In this document: piece by piece, positions 33,401-43,857 of the stretch | How positions within the stretch are numbered: position 1 is the first letter of the stretch | Layout: every line of letters starts with the position of its first letter | From: Neoarius graeffei | Taxonomy: Eukaryota > Chordata > Actinopteri > Siluriformes > Ariidae | Length of the DNA: 64,000 nt | Assembly (NCBI RefSeq): GCF_027579695.1 | Contig: NC_083590.1 | Span: 21,520,610-21,584,609 of the forward strand | Direction: 5' to 3' | Program-made: the position numbers and the translations under genes | The notes under the pieces: model-generated | Seen by the model: only the letters and a program-made list of their open reading frames with translations | Told to the model about the DNA's origin: nothing | The model's database searches: none

Positions 33401-36400
33401 CAGCACTCTCCCACCACAACAGAACACCATCACACTACCAGCACGCCCCCACCCCAACAGACCACCATCACACTACCAGCACGCCCCCGCCACAACAGAA
33501 CACCATCACACTACCAGCACGCTCCCGCCACAACAGAACACCATCACACTACCAGCACGCCCCCACCCCAACAGAACACCATCACACTACCAGCACGCTC
33601 CCACCCCAACAGAACACCATCACACTACCAGCACGCTCCCGCCCCAACAGAACACCATCACACTACCAGCACGCTCCCACCACAACAGAACACCATCACA
33701 CTACCAGCACGCTCCCGCCCCAACAGAACACCATCACACTACCAGCACGCCCCCACCACAACAGAACACCATCACACTACCAGCACGCCCCCACCCCAAC
33801 AGACCACCATCACACTACCAGCACGCCCCCGCCACAACAGAACACCATCACACTACCAGCACGCTCCCGCCACAACAGAACACCATCACACTACCAGCAC
33901 GCTCCCGCCCCAACAGAACACCATCACACTACCAGCACGCTCCCCCAACAACAGAACACCATCACACTACCAGCACGCCCCCACCCCAACAGAACACCAT
34001 CACACTACCAGCACGCTCCCACCACAACAGAACACCATCACACTACCAGCACGCTCCCACCACAACAGAACACCATCACACTACCAGCACGCCCCCACCA
34101 CAACAGAACACCATCACACTACCAGCACGCTCCCACCACAACAGAACACCATCACACTACCAGCACGCTCCCACCCCAACAGACCACCATCACACTACCA
34201 GCACGCCCCCACCACAACAGAACACCATCACACTACCAGCACGCTCCCACCACAACAGAACACCATCACACTACCAGCACGCTCCCGCCCCAACAGAACA
34301 CCATCACACTACCAGCACGCTCCCCCAACAACAGAACACCATCACACTACCAGCACGCTCCCACCACAACAGAACACCATCACACTACCAGCACGCTCCC
34401 GCCACAACAGAACACCATCACACTACCAGCACGCTCCCACCCCAACAGAACACCATCACACTACCAGCACTCTCCCACCACAACAGAACACCACACTACC
34501 AGCACTCTCCCACCACAACAGAACACCATCACACTACCAGCACGCTCCCACCACAACAGAACACCATCACACTACCAGCACGCTCCCACCCCAACAGACC
34601 ACCATCACACTACCAGCACGCCCCCACCCCAACAGAACACCATCACACTACTAGCACGCTCCCGCCCCAACAGAACACCATCACACTACCAGCACTCTCC
34701 CACCACAACAGAACACCATCACACTACCAGCACTCTCCCACCACAACAGAACACCATCACACTACCAGCACGCTCCCACCACAACAGAACACCATCACAC
34801 TACCAGCACGCTCCCACCCCAACAGACCACCATCACACTACCAGCACGCCCCCACCACAACAGAACACCATCACACTACCAGCACGCCCCCACCACAACA
34901 GAACACCATCACACTACCAGCACTCTCCCACCCCAACAGAACACCATCACACTACCAGCACGCTCCCACCACAACAGACCACCATCACACTACCAGCACG
35001 CCCCCACCACAACAGAACACCATCACACTACCAGCACTCTCCCACCCCAACAGAACACCATCACACTACCAGCACGCTCCCACCACAACAGACCACCATC
35101 ACACTACCAGCACGCCCCCACCACAACAGAACACCATCACACTACCAGCACGCCCCCACCACAACAGAACACCATCACACTACCAGCACGCCCCCACCAC
35201 AACAGAACACCATCACACTACCAGCACGCTCCCACCACAACAGAACACCATCACACTACCAGCACTCTCCCACCACAACAGAACACCATCACACTACCAG
35301 CACGCTCCCACCACAACAGAACACCATCACACTACCAGCACGCTCCCACCCCAACAGACCACCATCACACTACCAGCACGCCCCCACCACAACAGAACAC
35401 CATCACACTACCAGCACTCTCCCACCCCAACAGAACACCATCACACTACCAGCACGCTCCCACCACAACAGACCACCATCACACTACCAGCACTCTCCCA
35501 CCACAACAGACCACCATCACACTACCAGCACGCTCCCACCCCAACAGACCACCATCACACTACCAGCACTCTCCCACCCCAACAGAACACCATCACACTA
35601 CCAGCACGCTCCCCCAACAACAGAACACCATCACACTACCAGCACTCTCCCACCACAACAGACCACCATCACACTACCAGCACGCCCCCACCACAACAGA
35701 CCACCATCACACTACCAGCACGCTCCCACCCCAACAGACCACCATCACACTACCAGCACGCCCCCACCACAACAGAACACCATCACACTACCAGCACTCT
35801 CCCGCCACAACAGACCACCATCACACTACCAGCACGCTCCCACCACAACAGACCACCATCACACTACCAGCACACCCCCACCACAACAGAACACCATCAC
35901 ACTACCAGCACGCTCCCACCACAACAGACCACCATCACACTACCAGCACGCTCCCACCACAACAGACCACCATCACACTACCAGCACTCTCCCACCACAA
36001 CAGAACACCATCACACTACCAGCACGCTCCCACCACAACAGACCACCATCACACTACCAGCACTCTCCCACCACAACAGAACACCATCACACTACCAGCA
36101 CGCCCCCACCCCAACAGAACACCATCACACTACCAGCACGCCCCCACCACAACAGAACACCATCACACTACCAGCACGCTCCCACCACAACAGACCACCA
36201 TCACACTACCAGCACGCTCCCACCACAACAGACCACCATCACACTACCAGCACTCTCCCACCACAACAGAACACCATCACACTACCAGCACTCTCCCACC
36301 ACAACAGAACACCATCACACTACCAGCACGCTCCCACCACAACAGACCACCATCACACTACCAGCACGCTCCCACCACAACAGACCACCATCACACTACC

Positions 36401-37569
36401 AGCACGCCCCCACCACAACAGAACACCATCACACTACCAGCACGCTCCCACCACAACAGACCACCATCACACTACCAGCACGCTCCCACCACAACAGACC
36501 ACCATCACACTACCAGCACACCCCCACCACAACAGAACACCATCACACTACCAGCACGCTCCCACCACAACAGACCACCATCACACTACCAGCACGCTCC
36601 CACCACAACAGACCACCATCACACTACCAGCACTCTCCCACCACAACAGAACACCATCACACTACCAGCACGCTCCCACCACAACAGACCACCATCACAC
36701 TACCAGCACTCTCCCACCACAACAGAACACCATCACACTACCAGCACGCCCCCACCCCAACAGACCACCATCACACTACCAGCACTCTCCCACCACAACA
36801 GAACACCATCACACTACCAGCACTCTCCCACCCCAACAGAACACCATCACACTACCAGCACGCCCCCACCCCAACAGACCACCATCACACTACCAGCACT
36901 CTCCCACCACAACAGAACACCATCACACTACCAGCACGCCCCCGCCACAACAGAACACCATCACACTACCAGCACGCTCCCACCACAACAGAACACTAAT
37001 CCTATCATGCTACCACCACACCAGTATAGTACCAACACTATCATACTACTAACACTAGAGTACTGATACTGCCACCATAGTATTACCACAACACTCTGAC
37101 ATAGTACTAATACTACCACAACACTACTAATTCTGCCACCATGCTCCTGCTGCACAGTCCCAGGAGCTGAGGAACCCTGAGGAGCAACACAACACCGTGG
37201 GTGACACTTGCTCACCTCCTCGCCTGCGTCTGCTCGGATATAGGAGGAGTAACTGAGCGCAGTCTGTCTCAGGATCTCATCCTCCTGCTCATGGACGGGA
37301 CTCTGGGCGGCTGCACCGTCCGGACCGGGACTCTGAGGCACGTCACCGCCGAAACTGGGACTTTCAGACACATTACCGGCGAAACTGGGGCTCCGGGAGG
37401 CGTTCAGTCCGAAGCTGGGGCTCTGGGAGACGTTCCCGTTGCTCAGGCCCTCGCTCAGCATGGACACAGTGCTGGTGCTTTGGGACACGATCCCGCTGTC
37501 TCGGCTCACCTCCTCGCTCGACTCCTCCAGCGGAGACAACACCGGCGCCCGGCCTAACCGATGCTCCAT
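21394..37569 (-). CDS. bloc1s4: BLOC-1 subunit 4 (cappuccino), five exons
   Basis: Subunit of the cytosolic BLOC-1 complex needed for biogenesis of melanosomes and other lysosome-related organelles. Exons on the - strand: 37569-37216, 31029-30958, 30845-30744, 30647-30513 and 21492-21394. All junctions are GT/AG and phase 0, giving 253 residues against 217 in human. Residues 1-118 are Ser-rich and poorly conserved but keep DSGIVSQS. The conserved core includes LEEMLTRVDEFVGMLDM, MRHIYRKIDKLE and MEEQVIEAESEARTLPGAFKK; the last exon restores VFRTEDFFPTQ, matching the human C-terminal FRTEDYF. Start chosen at MEHR (good Kozak context, GATATGG); an in-frame ATG at 37671 has a poor context. Intron 1 carries a giant minisatellite and intron 4 nested transposons. 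As I recall, the mammalian gene has no introns. Confidence 0.93.
22215..23088. mobile_element. Inverted-end element nested in K1 MITE
   Basis: Perfect inverted ends ACAGGGATGTGATT and AATCACATCCCTGT, with ATTA duplicated at 22211-22214 and 23089-23092. The unoccupied ATTAAATATCGG is seen in the sister copy near 8229. The centre is a palindrome of about 300 bp (arms near 22660-22790 and 22800-22945) around ACGTAATTACGTCA. A 19-C run lies at 22485-22503. Confidence 0.85.
22485..22503. repeat. Poly(C) run of 19
   Basis: Uninterrupted C homopolymer. Confidence 0.95.
23291..23899. mobile_element. Second inverted-end element nested in K1 MITE
   Basis: Inverted ends CCCTGTGTCCGAAATCGCTC and its complement. 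The motif CCCTATATAGGG recurs near both ends. The sister K1 copy reads straight through (CCAACGTTGTCAAAAG near 8425), proving insertion. The target duplication is unclear. Confidence 0.8.
24735..25641. mobile_element. PIF/Harbinger element
   Basis: Inverted ends GGGTGTATTCAGACC and GGGCGTATTCACACC with a TAA duplication at 24732-24734 and 25642-25644, the Harbinger TWA target. GGTCCGGACCAAA motifs recur near both ends. It carries the Myb-like gene but no visible DDE transposase. Confidence 0.85.
24904..25254 (-). CDS. Harbinger-type Myb/SANT-like DNA-binding protein
   Basis: From ATG 25254 the frame reads MSRGQTWAEEETRTLVDIWA and continues with spaced tryptophans, a trihelix/Myb-like domain ending near RSPEQCRLKVKKLRQTYIKI. 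Harbinger elements encode such a Myb-like partner of the transposase. It is about 115 residues on this frame, and an exon border may lie before its end. Open frame upstream of 25254 is probably noncoding. Confidence 0.7.
   Translation of the reverse strand: MSRGQTWAEEETRTLVDIWADVHISELLERTHKNADVFAVFSEKMKEKGFTRSPEQCRLKVKKLRQTYIKIRDVLSKSGGTSDLHEEPELSQHDVRSSALSSVTTFELNALCACRL
25891..26249. other. Gap between transposon relics in bloc1s4 intron 4
   Basis: No recognisable gene or repeat; short frames on both strands without similarity. Confidence 0.4.
26534..27112. mobile_element. Non-autonomous DNA transposon with 8-9 bp target duplication
   Basis: Ends TAGTCTGGC and GCCCAGGCTA are inverted. CAGGAGATC is duplicated at 26525-26533 and 27113-27121 and present once at 5739-5747 in the empty sister. 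The duplication size suits hAT (8) or Mutator-like (9) elements. No transposase is encoded. Confidence 0.85.
27255..28418 (+). mobile_element. TTAA-target transposon with THAP exon (Kolobok-like)
   Basis: Inverted ends AAGTCCCATGGCATG and AGGTCCCATGGCATG, with TTAA at 27251-27254 and 28419-28422 and one TTAA in the empty sister (5856-5859). Kolobok-superfamily transposons combine TTAA targets with THAP-domain proteins, so that is the best inference. The catalytic part is missing from this copy. Confidence 0.82.
27397..27804 (+). CDS. THAP-type zinc-finger exon of the TTAA transposon
   Basis: An open frame with a C2CH THAP finger: CAVHGC (C-x4-C), then WLNFIYSN, then VCRKHF (C-x2-H), and the C-terminal AVPTIF-like box as GSVPSI. 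It ends at a donor-like CAA|GTAAGT at 27805. Several ATGs precede the finger (27370, 27397), so the start is uncertain. THAP fingers bind DNA and here would recognise the transposon ends. Confidence 0.75.
28512..28818. other. Sequence between transposons in bloc1s4 intron 4
   Basis: No gene or recognised repeat. It ends with the left target duplication CGTTCTCC (28811-28818) of the hAT element. Confidence 0.45.
28846..29221 (-). mobile_element. tRNA-derived SINE, copy 8, inside hAT
   Basis: Full-length copy with duplication CGAGTCCGACTC at 28834-28845 and 29222-29233, inserted near the left end of the hAT element. Confidence 0.96.
29382..29786 (+). pseudogene. BED zinc-finger fragment of hAT transposase
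   Basis: The frame includes CTALCSICRRTIEEM then SNFNSHLVRLHPEK, a BED finger (C-x2-C ... H-x4-H) typical of hAT transposase N-termini. The frame then runs into the tandem array and loses meaning. Confidence 0.7.
29626..30100. repeat. Minisatellite of about 69 bp x 7 within hAT
   Basis: Repeating blocks each contain TTGATAGTGGGCGGGGCTTG, GAGCGATGAACTAGCTAG and CTCTCATGTTATTTGCCCTG, with unit length varying around 68-72 bp. The array starts directly after the BED finger coding sequence. Confidence 0.9.
30397..30402 (-). promoter_or_regulatory. Possible early polyadenylation signal in bloc1s4 intron 4
   Basis: AATAAA on the - strand, 75 bp past the in-frame TAA reached by reading through the exon 4 donor. 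It could end a truncated transcript lacking the FRTEDFF tail. Confidence 0.4.
30513..30647 (-). CDS. bloc1s4: bloc1s4 exon 4
   Basis: 45 codons, AFVKMVAANVSLMEEQV to FRTMNVSGFLN. The donor is GTAAGT at 30512. If the donor is not used, the frame reads 11 more residues to TAA at 30477 with AATAAA close by, so a short isoform is possible. Confidence 0.93.
30744..30845 (-). CDS. bloc1s4: bloc1s4 exon 3
   Basis: 34 codons, IRNDTSQIVNISLPQIYKK then SEDMRHIYRKIDKLE, a predicted helical segment. GTGCAG acceptor, GTATTT donor. Confidence 0.93.
30958..31029 (-). CDS. bloc1s4: bloc1s4 exon 2
   Basis: 24 codons, ILCLEKSLEEMLTRV then DEFVGMLDM, between a CACAG acceptor and a GTGAGT donor. TRVDEFVGMLDM is a hallmark of BLOC1S4. 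Confidence 0.95.
31197..31493. repeat. Degenerate CAC/TAC-rich low-complexity flank
   Basis: Short ACTAC and CCATCAC motifs in irregular order lead into the 38-bp array. A matching tract follows the array at 36996-37150, suggesting the minisatellite arose inside this simple sequence. Confidence 0.8.
31494..36995. repeat. 5.5-kb minisatellite, 38-bp unit, about 145 copies
   Basis: Each unit contains CACACTACCAGCACGCTCCC followed by ACCACAACAGAACACCAT. Variants recur at fixed positions: GCTCCC, GCCCCC or CTCTCCC; ACCACAAC, GCCACAAC or ACCCCAAC; GAACACC or GACCACC. The + strand is very C/A-rich. It fills most of bloc1s4 intron 1, so the pre-mRNA carries a G/U-rich copy. One 3-bp deletion lies near 34492. 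Confidence 0.98.
37216..37569 (-). CDS. bloc1s4: bloc1s4 exon 1
   Basis: 118 codons from MEHRLGRAPVLSP to RADAGEE, donor GTGAGC. The middle contains four imperfect repeats of the type SQSPSFG / SRSPSFA / SESPSFG, likely disordered. DSGIVSQS corresponds to the human DSGTVSQS. Confidence 0.88.
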
Positions 37570-37988
37570 ATCCGCATCCACGACTTTCCCTGGGGGCTTC
37601 TGGAATCGCAGTTCAGTCGTGTTTGTTGATGTTTCTCCAGCGCGAATCAGGCTCAGCTGGTACTTCCGCATTCATCACGTGACCTCAACCTTCCCCGGTA
37701 CGGATCCTCATGAGGGTCTAAAAGGCTTGATTTGTTTGGTTTTGCATTTGCGTTTCAAATTGCCTCATCCTAATCCTGAATTTACTATCACCGTTTCTCC
37801 TACAAGGTTTCAATACTTGGCTAAAAATAAAATAAAAATACCAACTGATCCAAACGGGCCAGCAAAATAAACGTTTCTAGTTGTTGTTGTGTGTTTATTC
37901 ATCAATTACTCCTTGGATTGTCCTGTATTTGGCTTCATCCATCCTTTCCTTTCCAAGACCCTTCTGAAGAAATAAATCTTCCCAACAC

Positions 37989-38270
37989 ACTGGTGTAGTG
38001 GTTCGCACTGTCGCCTCACAGCAAGAAGGTTCTGGGTTCGAGCCCAGTGGCCGGCGAGGGCCTTTCTGTGTGGAGTTTGCATGTTCTCCCTGTGTCCGTG
38101 TGGGTTTCCCTCACAGTCCAAAGACATGCAGGTTAGGCTAATCGGTGGCTCTAAATTGACTGTGCGTGTGACCTGGTGACTTGTCCAGGGTGTACCCAGC
38201 CTCTCACCCATCAACCAGCTTGTCTGCGACCCTGTAGAACAGGATAAGCGGCTAGAGATAATGGATGGAT
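37989..38270 (+). mobile_element. tRNA-derived SINE, copy 10 (internally deleted)
   Basis: Head and tail are present but the body lacks part of the GGGTGCTCCGG and TGTGAATGG segments, leaving about 280 bp. Ends in GGATGGATG. Confidence 0.88.
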
Positions 38271-38287
38271 GCCGCCACCACCGTGTT

Positions 38288-38660
38288 TCTCATCTCATCA
38301 TCTCTAGCCGCTTTATCCTGTTCTACAGGGTCGCAGGCAAGCTGGAGCCTATCCCAGCTGACTACGGGCGAAAGGCGGGGTACACGCTGGACAAGTCGCC
38401 AGGTCATCACAGGGCTGACACATAGACACACAACCATTCACACTCACATTCACACCTACGGTCAATTTAGAGTCACCAGTTAACCTAACCTGCATGTCTT
38501 TGGACTGTGGGGGAAACCGGAGCACCCGGAGGAAACCCACGCGGACACGGGGAGAACATGCAAACTCCACACAGAAAGGCCCTCGCCGGCCACGGGGCTC
38601 GAACCCGGACCTTCTTGCTGTGAGGCGACAGCGCTAACCACTACACCACCGTGCCACCCA
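38288..38660 (-). mobile_element. tRNA-derived SINE, copy 11
   Basis: Full-length copy. Its target duplication is not obvious. It abuts the TGAAAATGG duplication of copy 12. Confidence 0.9.
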
Positions 38661-38678
38661 TGAAAATGGTGTAAAACT

Positions 38679-39046
38679 CTCATCTCATTATCTGTAGCCG
38701 CTTTATCCTGTTCTACAGGGTCGCAGGCAAGCTGGAGCCTATCCCAGCTGACTACAGGCGAAAGGCGGGGTACACCCTGGACAAGTCGCCAGGTCATCAC
38801 AGGGCTGACACACAGACAACCATTCACACTCACATTCACACCTACGGTCAATTTAGAGTCACCAGTTAACCTAACCTGCATGTCTTTGGACTGTGGGGGA
38901 AACCGGAGCACCCAGAGGAAACCCATGCGGACATGGGGAGAACATGCAAAGTCCACACAGAAAGGCCCTCGCCGGCCACGGGGCTCGAACCCAGACCTTC
39001 TTGCTGTGAGGCAACAGCACTAACCACTACACCACCGTGCCGCCCA
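38679..39046 (-). mobile_element. tRNA-derived SINE, copy 12
   Basis: Perfect 18-bp target duplication TGAAAATGGTGTAAAACT at 38661-38678 and 39047-39064, the longest in the window. It is probably among the younger insertions. Confidence 0.97.
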
Positions 39047-39064
39047 TGAAAATGGTGTAAAACT

Positions 39065-39660
39065 ATACAATGTGGAAACATCTGATGGGTGTTTTTTTTT
39101 AAAAAATAAATAAAAACTGCGGTGTGCTTTCACATTGCAGTTATAGAAGACAAATCAAACTAAAGGCTTGCAAAATAATCAAAATTCATGGTGGTAACAG
39201 TACCTATGCTTTGTTTCAGGCTGCATCACACCACCCTAACTTTGATCATTTTTCAATCACAGCGCACCCACAAGTGTGTTATTCTTTGTCGAGCAATTGT
39301 TGCATAACTATTTGGGCTGGGGGGGAATCATCTAACCAGTGCTTGTCTGTGCCAATGATACAGTACATGTTTACTCTTTTGTGCTGTAGATTAAAATCAG
39401 GAATATCAATCTCATTTGTTTACATATGACCTGATAATTTCTTCAGTAATCATAATGCTTTGCTTCTATAAATCGAGTGTTTTTTAGTATTTATAACATT
39501 GCAAATGATCAGGTTTGGTCAAAGAGAGGAAAAAAAAGGGATAATGGTTTTATCCAAAGTGACATGTAATAGAAGAAGAAATTTAGGTGCAAGGCAACAG
39601 GATGAACGCAAATGAGAGAAATCATCATTTATCTGGATTTGGACAACAAATAAATCACAA
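39065..39660. other. Spacer between bloc1s4 and pard6g
   Basis: No gene evident. The - strand end of pard6g probably lies at about 39660. Confidence 0.45.
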
Positions 39661-39674
39661 ATAAAATCAAGATT

Positions 39675-41693
39675 TTTATTCAAACTTTAAACTGTTGTAC
39701 AGAGAGAAAAAAAAATGAACAAAGAAACCAAAAGACACCGAAACAACATATAAATTTCAGAAATTCTGCAGAATAAATATATATTTACTCCGATTTGAGG
39801 TGGTTCCTGGTAGGTTGATGAACTCCAGTAGCGACCAGCAGAGGGTGACATGGATATACAAGTGAACTGAAAAACTACGGAACATTCAGCAGCCAGATTC
39901 TAGCAGACACAAGAGTTATGAGTTATCCAGAGTCCCAGGTTTGGGTCAAAGATACACAGGATCATGAAGTTTACGTGGATACAAATTGGCTACAACTGCA
40001 AAATATTAATGCGCTCATTTAAAGAAAAATATTAAAAGGTAACCCAGAGTGCGCACACCGTCAAAAAGCGAGTGAGACAGGACAAACAGATGACACCCAA
40101 ACACCCCATTTGTTAACTCAAGGGTAGGATTCATGCTTTATATAATGATTGTTCCCAGATCCAGTGGTGATAAAAGTGCACATTAAAAGACCCTACCATT
40201 GGGGGAAAAAAAAGAAAAAAAAAATTACCGATTCTGGTGCTAATTTGTTGGTTGCTACTATACATTTTTTCATTCCTGTGAGAATCTAGCAGTGATACGT
40301 CATGCTGATGTCACATTAAGGATGTCACATTAACGAGAAATAAACACAGAAGTAGCAGAGAAGTTGGCGCAAACCCTGGACTCCCAGAATGCAATGCAGC
40401 TGGACGACAAATCTGCGATGAGCTACGGCAGAGACTCGGCTCGGCTCAGCTCGTCAAAGACCTACGAGATGATGACGCTTACAGTGGTATTAGCATGAAA
40501 AGTTTAAGCTGATGTGTTTAAGAAAAGTGAGAGCGAGCTGGACAGCTGAAAGGATTAAAGCTCCGCTGCATCGCTGTCTTAGGTAGAGATGAAGACAGGG
40601 CTAAATCCCATTGGCACTGTGGGTAATGTAGAATGTCATAAGTGAAAACAGAAGCAGCTCATTTCATCTCTGATACCACTGTGAGGGAGGCAGGGCTTCC
40701 TTTAAGGACAGTTAGCACCTGCATCTGGAAGCTAAATAAGCCGAGAGCTGAAGCACCTCTGGAGAACAGACACATCATGAGCCCGAACTGAGAATTCATT
40801 GACAAAAATGTGCGCTTGTTTGTCAGAAAACCTCAAGGGTTTGGACACATCCAATTACCAGAACGCAGAAAAAAAAAAAAAAAAAAAGGGTTAAAATTGG
40901 GGATTTGTTTAACACTGGTTTTGGTCACTGGATTCCACACGTGCTCATTCATAATACAATTAGAGGAAAAAAGCCCTCAACTGCAAGTACGCATATCCAA
41001 GCAAAAGAGTAAATCCACCTTACTCCTAAGACGCATCATCAAGAATGTTTGCAAAGAAAGAACTAGAAAAATCTTGATCCATGAAATTACAGTGATTCAT
41101 GAAATTACAGTGTATTTTCCTACATAATCTATAATCCTCAGGCTGCTGGAATGAGATAAGATACAAGGCCACAAAACACTGAGACGTTTAACACTTTGGT
41201 AAAGTCATGAAAAAGCGCGTGTTAATACATTAGTGTTGATTATTTATTTCTCCCAGAATTCCAGTGGACTGTTTGTGCTAGCAGAAGATGTTTGATATAC
41301 TGTACTGTACGTAAGAAGCCACAGCGAGGCCGAAACCTGCCAGCTTTTCCAATGAGACGTTCGGAAAACAAAACACAAAACATGATTTCTATATATGAAT
41401 CTTGATATAAATGACATTCGTGTTAAATTAGTATGCAATTAGTGGCTCTGGAAAACGAAAAATAAAAACAAAAAAAAAAAGATAAATGTACCACACTATT
41501 CCCTATGCATCCCTTGACAGATAAGATAAGACACGTTATTTAAGAACAAGTAAAAATTCAAGATGTTAAATTACATTTTACAAAAGGCTTTAAGAAAGCA
41601 GTGAAGTCCCCCGTCAAGTCTGTTGCCCCAGGCTGTCGAGTCTCTGGGTGAGATTATGCTCCGAGGGCGATTTTTATGAAGCGTGTGTGTGTG
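39675..41693 (-). other. pard6g: Probable pard6g 3'UTR
   Basis: Mostly unique A/T-rich sequence after the pard6g stop. AATAAA on the - strand lies at 39675-39680. No repeat families are seen here, in contrast with the neighbouring spacers. Confidence 0.5.
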
Positions 41694-42670
41694 TTATAAA
41701 GTGATGACCATGCCGTCCTCCTCTACACCGCCGCTGGGCAGCGCCAGGCTGTGCCGAGGGTCCGTTCTCAGGCTGCTGAGGATTTTGTGGAGGCTGCCAT
41801 TGCTTTCTCTGGCGCCGTTGTAGGGTGTGTGATGGAGGCTGAGGTCTCTGTGAAGCCTGTAGCTCAGGCTGTTATGGCCTGTTCCGTTGAGGCTGGCGTT
41901 AGAATGGAAGGAAGCCGTGGACACGACGGAGAGCGGTCTGCTTTGGGGTTTGGGAGGCGAGGCGGAGGTCAACTGAGTGGATCGAGACGTGAGAGATGCC
42001 AGAGAGGCGTTCGAATGGCGAGTTTGGCGGCCGATGCTGTTCTCAATGACGATGTCCGACTCTTCGTCACTGTCCAGGTCATCGTGGCCGTAGCTGGAGC
42101 TCACAGCGGGCATGGAAGAGGGCAGAGACTGCATGCCCGAGCTGCTGCTGCTATCCGAAGACTGACCCGAACTTCCTGACACGCGGCTGGCGCGCACGAC
42201 GTTGTTACGCTGATTAGCCGGCTTCACCGTAACGATCAAGTTGTGGCTGTTGGCGATCATCATGTCGGTGACCTGGTCCAGAGTCTTCCCCGTCACCTCG
42301 ATTCCATTGACCTCAAGAACCTCATCGTTGACGGCGAGCAGACCTGTTCCTTCAGCCAGGCCGCCAGGGACCAGGCGCGAGATGAAGATACCCGGCACCT
42401 TCTCGAGGCCGTGTGCTGTAACGCGTACGCTGGTGCCGTCTCGGATGTAGAACCCGAGCGGTTTGTGTGAGCCATGACGGTACAACCTCACACGCCGGTG
42501 CGACTCGGGCACGATGTCCACGTCGATGATGGAGGACACAGGACGGAAGTCCTGCGGAAGGCCGATGCGCAGGTGTGGCCGCTTCCTGTTCAGGTCGTTG
42601 CGTAGGGCGACCCCGGCCTTTTTCTTTCGGGTCAGCGTGTTGGTGCCGAAGGTGCTGTAGTCAATTTCCT
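41694..42670 (-). CDS. pard6g: Par-6 polarity protein, last coding exon (semi-CRIB, PDZ, C-terminus)
   Basis: Adaptor that links aPKC, Par-3 and Cdc42 in cell polarity. The exon begins after a TTTTGCAG acceptor two bases into a codon, with [12 protein letters not shown], and ends MVITL-TAA (41694-41696); 324 residues. The semi-CRIB segment [20 protein letters not shown] is followed by a PDZ domain from PLGFYIRDG through [20 protein letters not shown] to [15 protein letters not shown] Ser-rich linker and the tail [20 protein letters not shown] follow. That tail matches PARD6G rather than PARD6A or PARD6B. The PB1 exon is not in the window. Confidence 0.95.
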
Positions 42671-42883
42671 CTGCAAAAGAAATATAGATAGTGAGAGTGT
42701 TAGTACTGAAATCCACCTGACTCACAGTTTTTATAGTGTAATACAACATAAGCAGCAGACTAATACAGACACGTAACCTTACAGCGACTGCTCGAGAAGC
42801 TCATCTACCATAAAGATACCAGTAAATGCGGTAAAATTGATTAAAAATGATCAAATTATGCAACAAAGTAATAGTATAAAAAT

Positions 42884-43654
42884 TAGGGCTGTCGAAGTTA
42901 ACGCGATAACGCATTAACGCGATCTCAATTTATCGCGATTAAAAAAAATAGTGCCGTTAACGCAAATTCTAATTTGGCCCTGCGAGTCACCCGTAGTTCA
43001 TGTTGAGGCTTGTCGCGCGCTGCTTCAATAAGAGTAAGTGATGGAGAAAGGTCTGTTAAACGGGAAGTTTCATTTCAAAAGTTTAATTTCAAAAGAAGAG
43101 TGTGATTGAGTTGGTTTTGGTATGCACTTTGCAGTTCTAAAATATTTTAATAAAGTGAGATTTCAGTACGCTGTAGCACTGTGATACGACACTAAATGTC
43201 TTTACTGAAGTCCAACTGCAATTTATTTTTGTTTGCACAGCACTGTGAAGTCCTATCGGCTGTGACTGAATACAACTCCAGCACAATTGAAGTTTTATTT
43301 CATTTTTATTTTCTTTTGTCACGCACGTCTGAACTGAGACACAGTAGTATGTGACTACATGTTTTATATTTGAGACTACAGCTCCCTAATCCATCGCAAA
43401 ATCCAATTTGGTGTTTTGTATGTTCAGTACTGCCTAGTATGTGAGTGAATAAACTCCCTTACCATTTCCTCTTGTCCCAGCAGTTTTTAACAAGTACTTT
43501 TAGCATAAAATGTGTTCACCATTTTAATCGTAACATTTCACTTTAAAAGCCTTATTCATTTACATAGATTTTAAAAAATGAGATTAATCGCGATTAACTA
43601 TATGAAATTCTGAGATTAATCGCGATTAAATTTTTTAATCGTTTGACAGCCCTA
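42884..43654. mobile_element. hAT-like MITE with GCGATTAA termini
   Basis: Ends TAGGGCTGTC and GACAGCCCTA are inverted; ATAAAAAT (42876-42883) and ATAAAACT (43655-43662) form an 8-bp duplication with one mismatch. Sub-terminal AACGCGAT/ATCGCGATTAA repeats occur at both ends. No transposase frame is present. Confidence 0.8.
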
Positions 43655-43857
43655 ATAAAACTGTTAAAAACAGTATCGCAGTATTAATCAACTGCTCATA
43701 ACAATTACATTATTAAATCTTTTCACATCCTTGAGTATATAACAAAAAAAAAATGTTCTCTTTCTTAAAAAGATATTTTTGAGAACAACCTTTACAGTAC
43801 ATACAATCCCTTACACTGTCAGTATTTCAGTTTGTTTATACAGTATTGCTTGTCTAA

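Noticed and set aside
31494-36995. Regular 38-bp array as a CRISPR-like or coding repeat
   Set aside because: Units are directly contiguous with no unique spacers, the setting is a vertebrate intron, and there is no start codon; it is a minisatellite.
37570-37671. Upstream ATG extending bloc1s4 by 34 residues
   Set aside because: Poor start context (T at -3) and no counterpart in known BLOC1S4 proteins; treated as 5'UTR.
41751-42179. 142-residue ORF on the + strand
   Set aside because: Antisense shadow of the pard6g exon; composition follows the codon pattern of the real gene.
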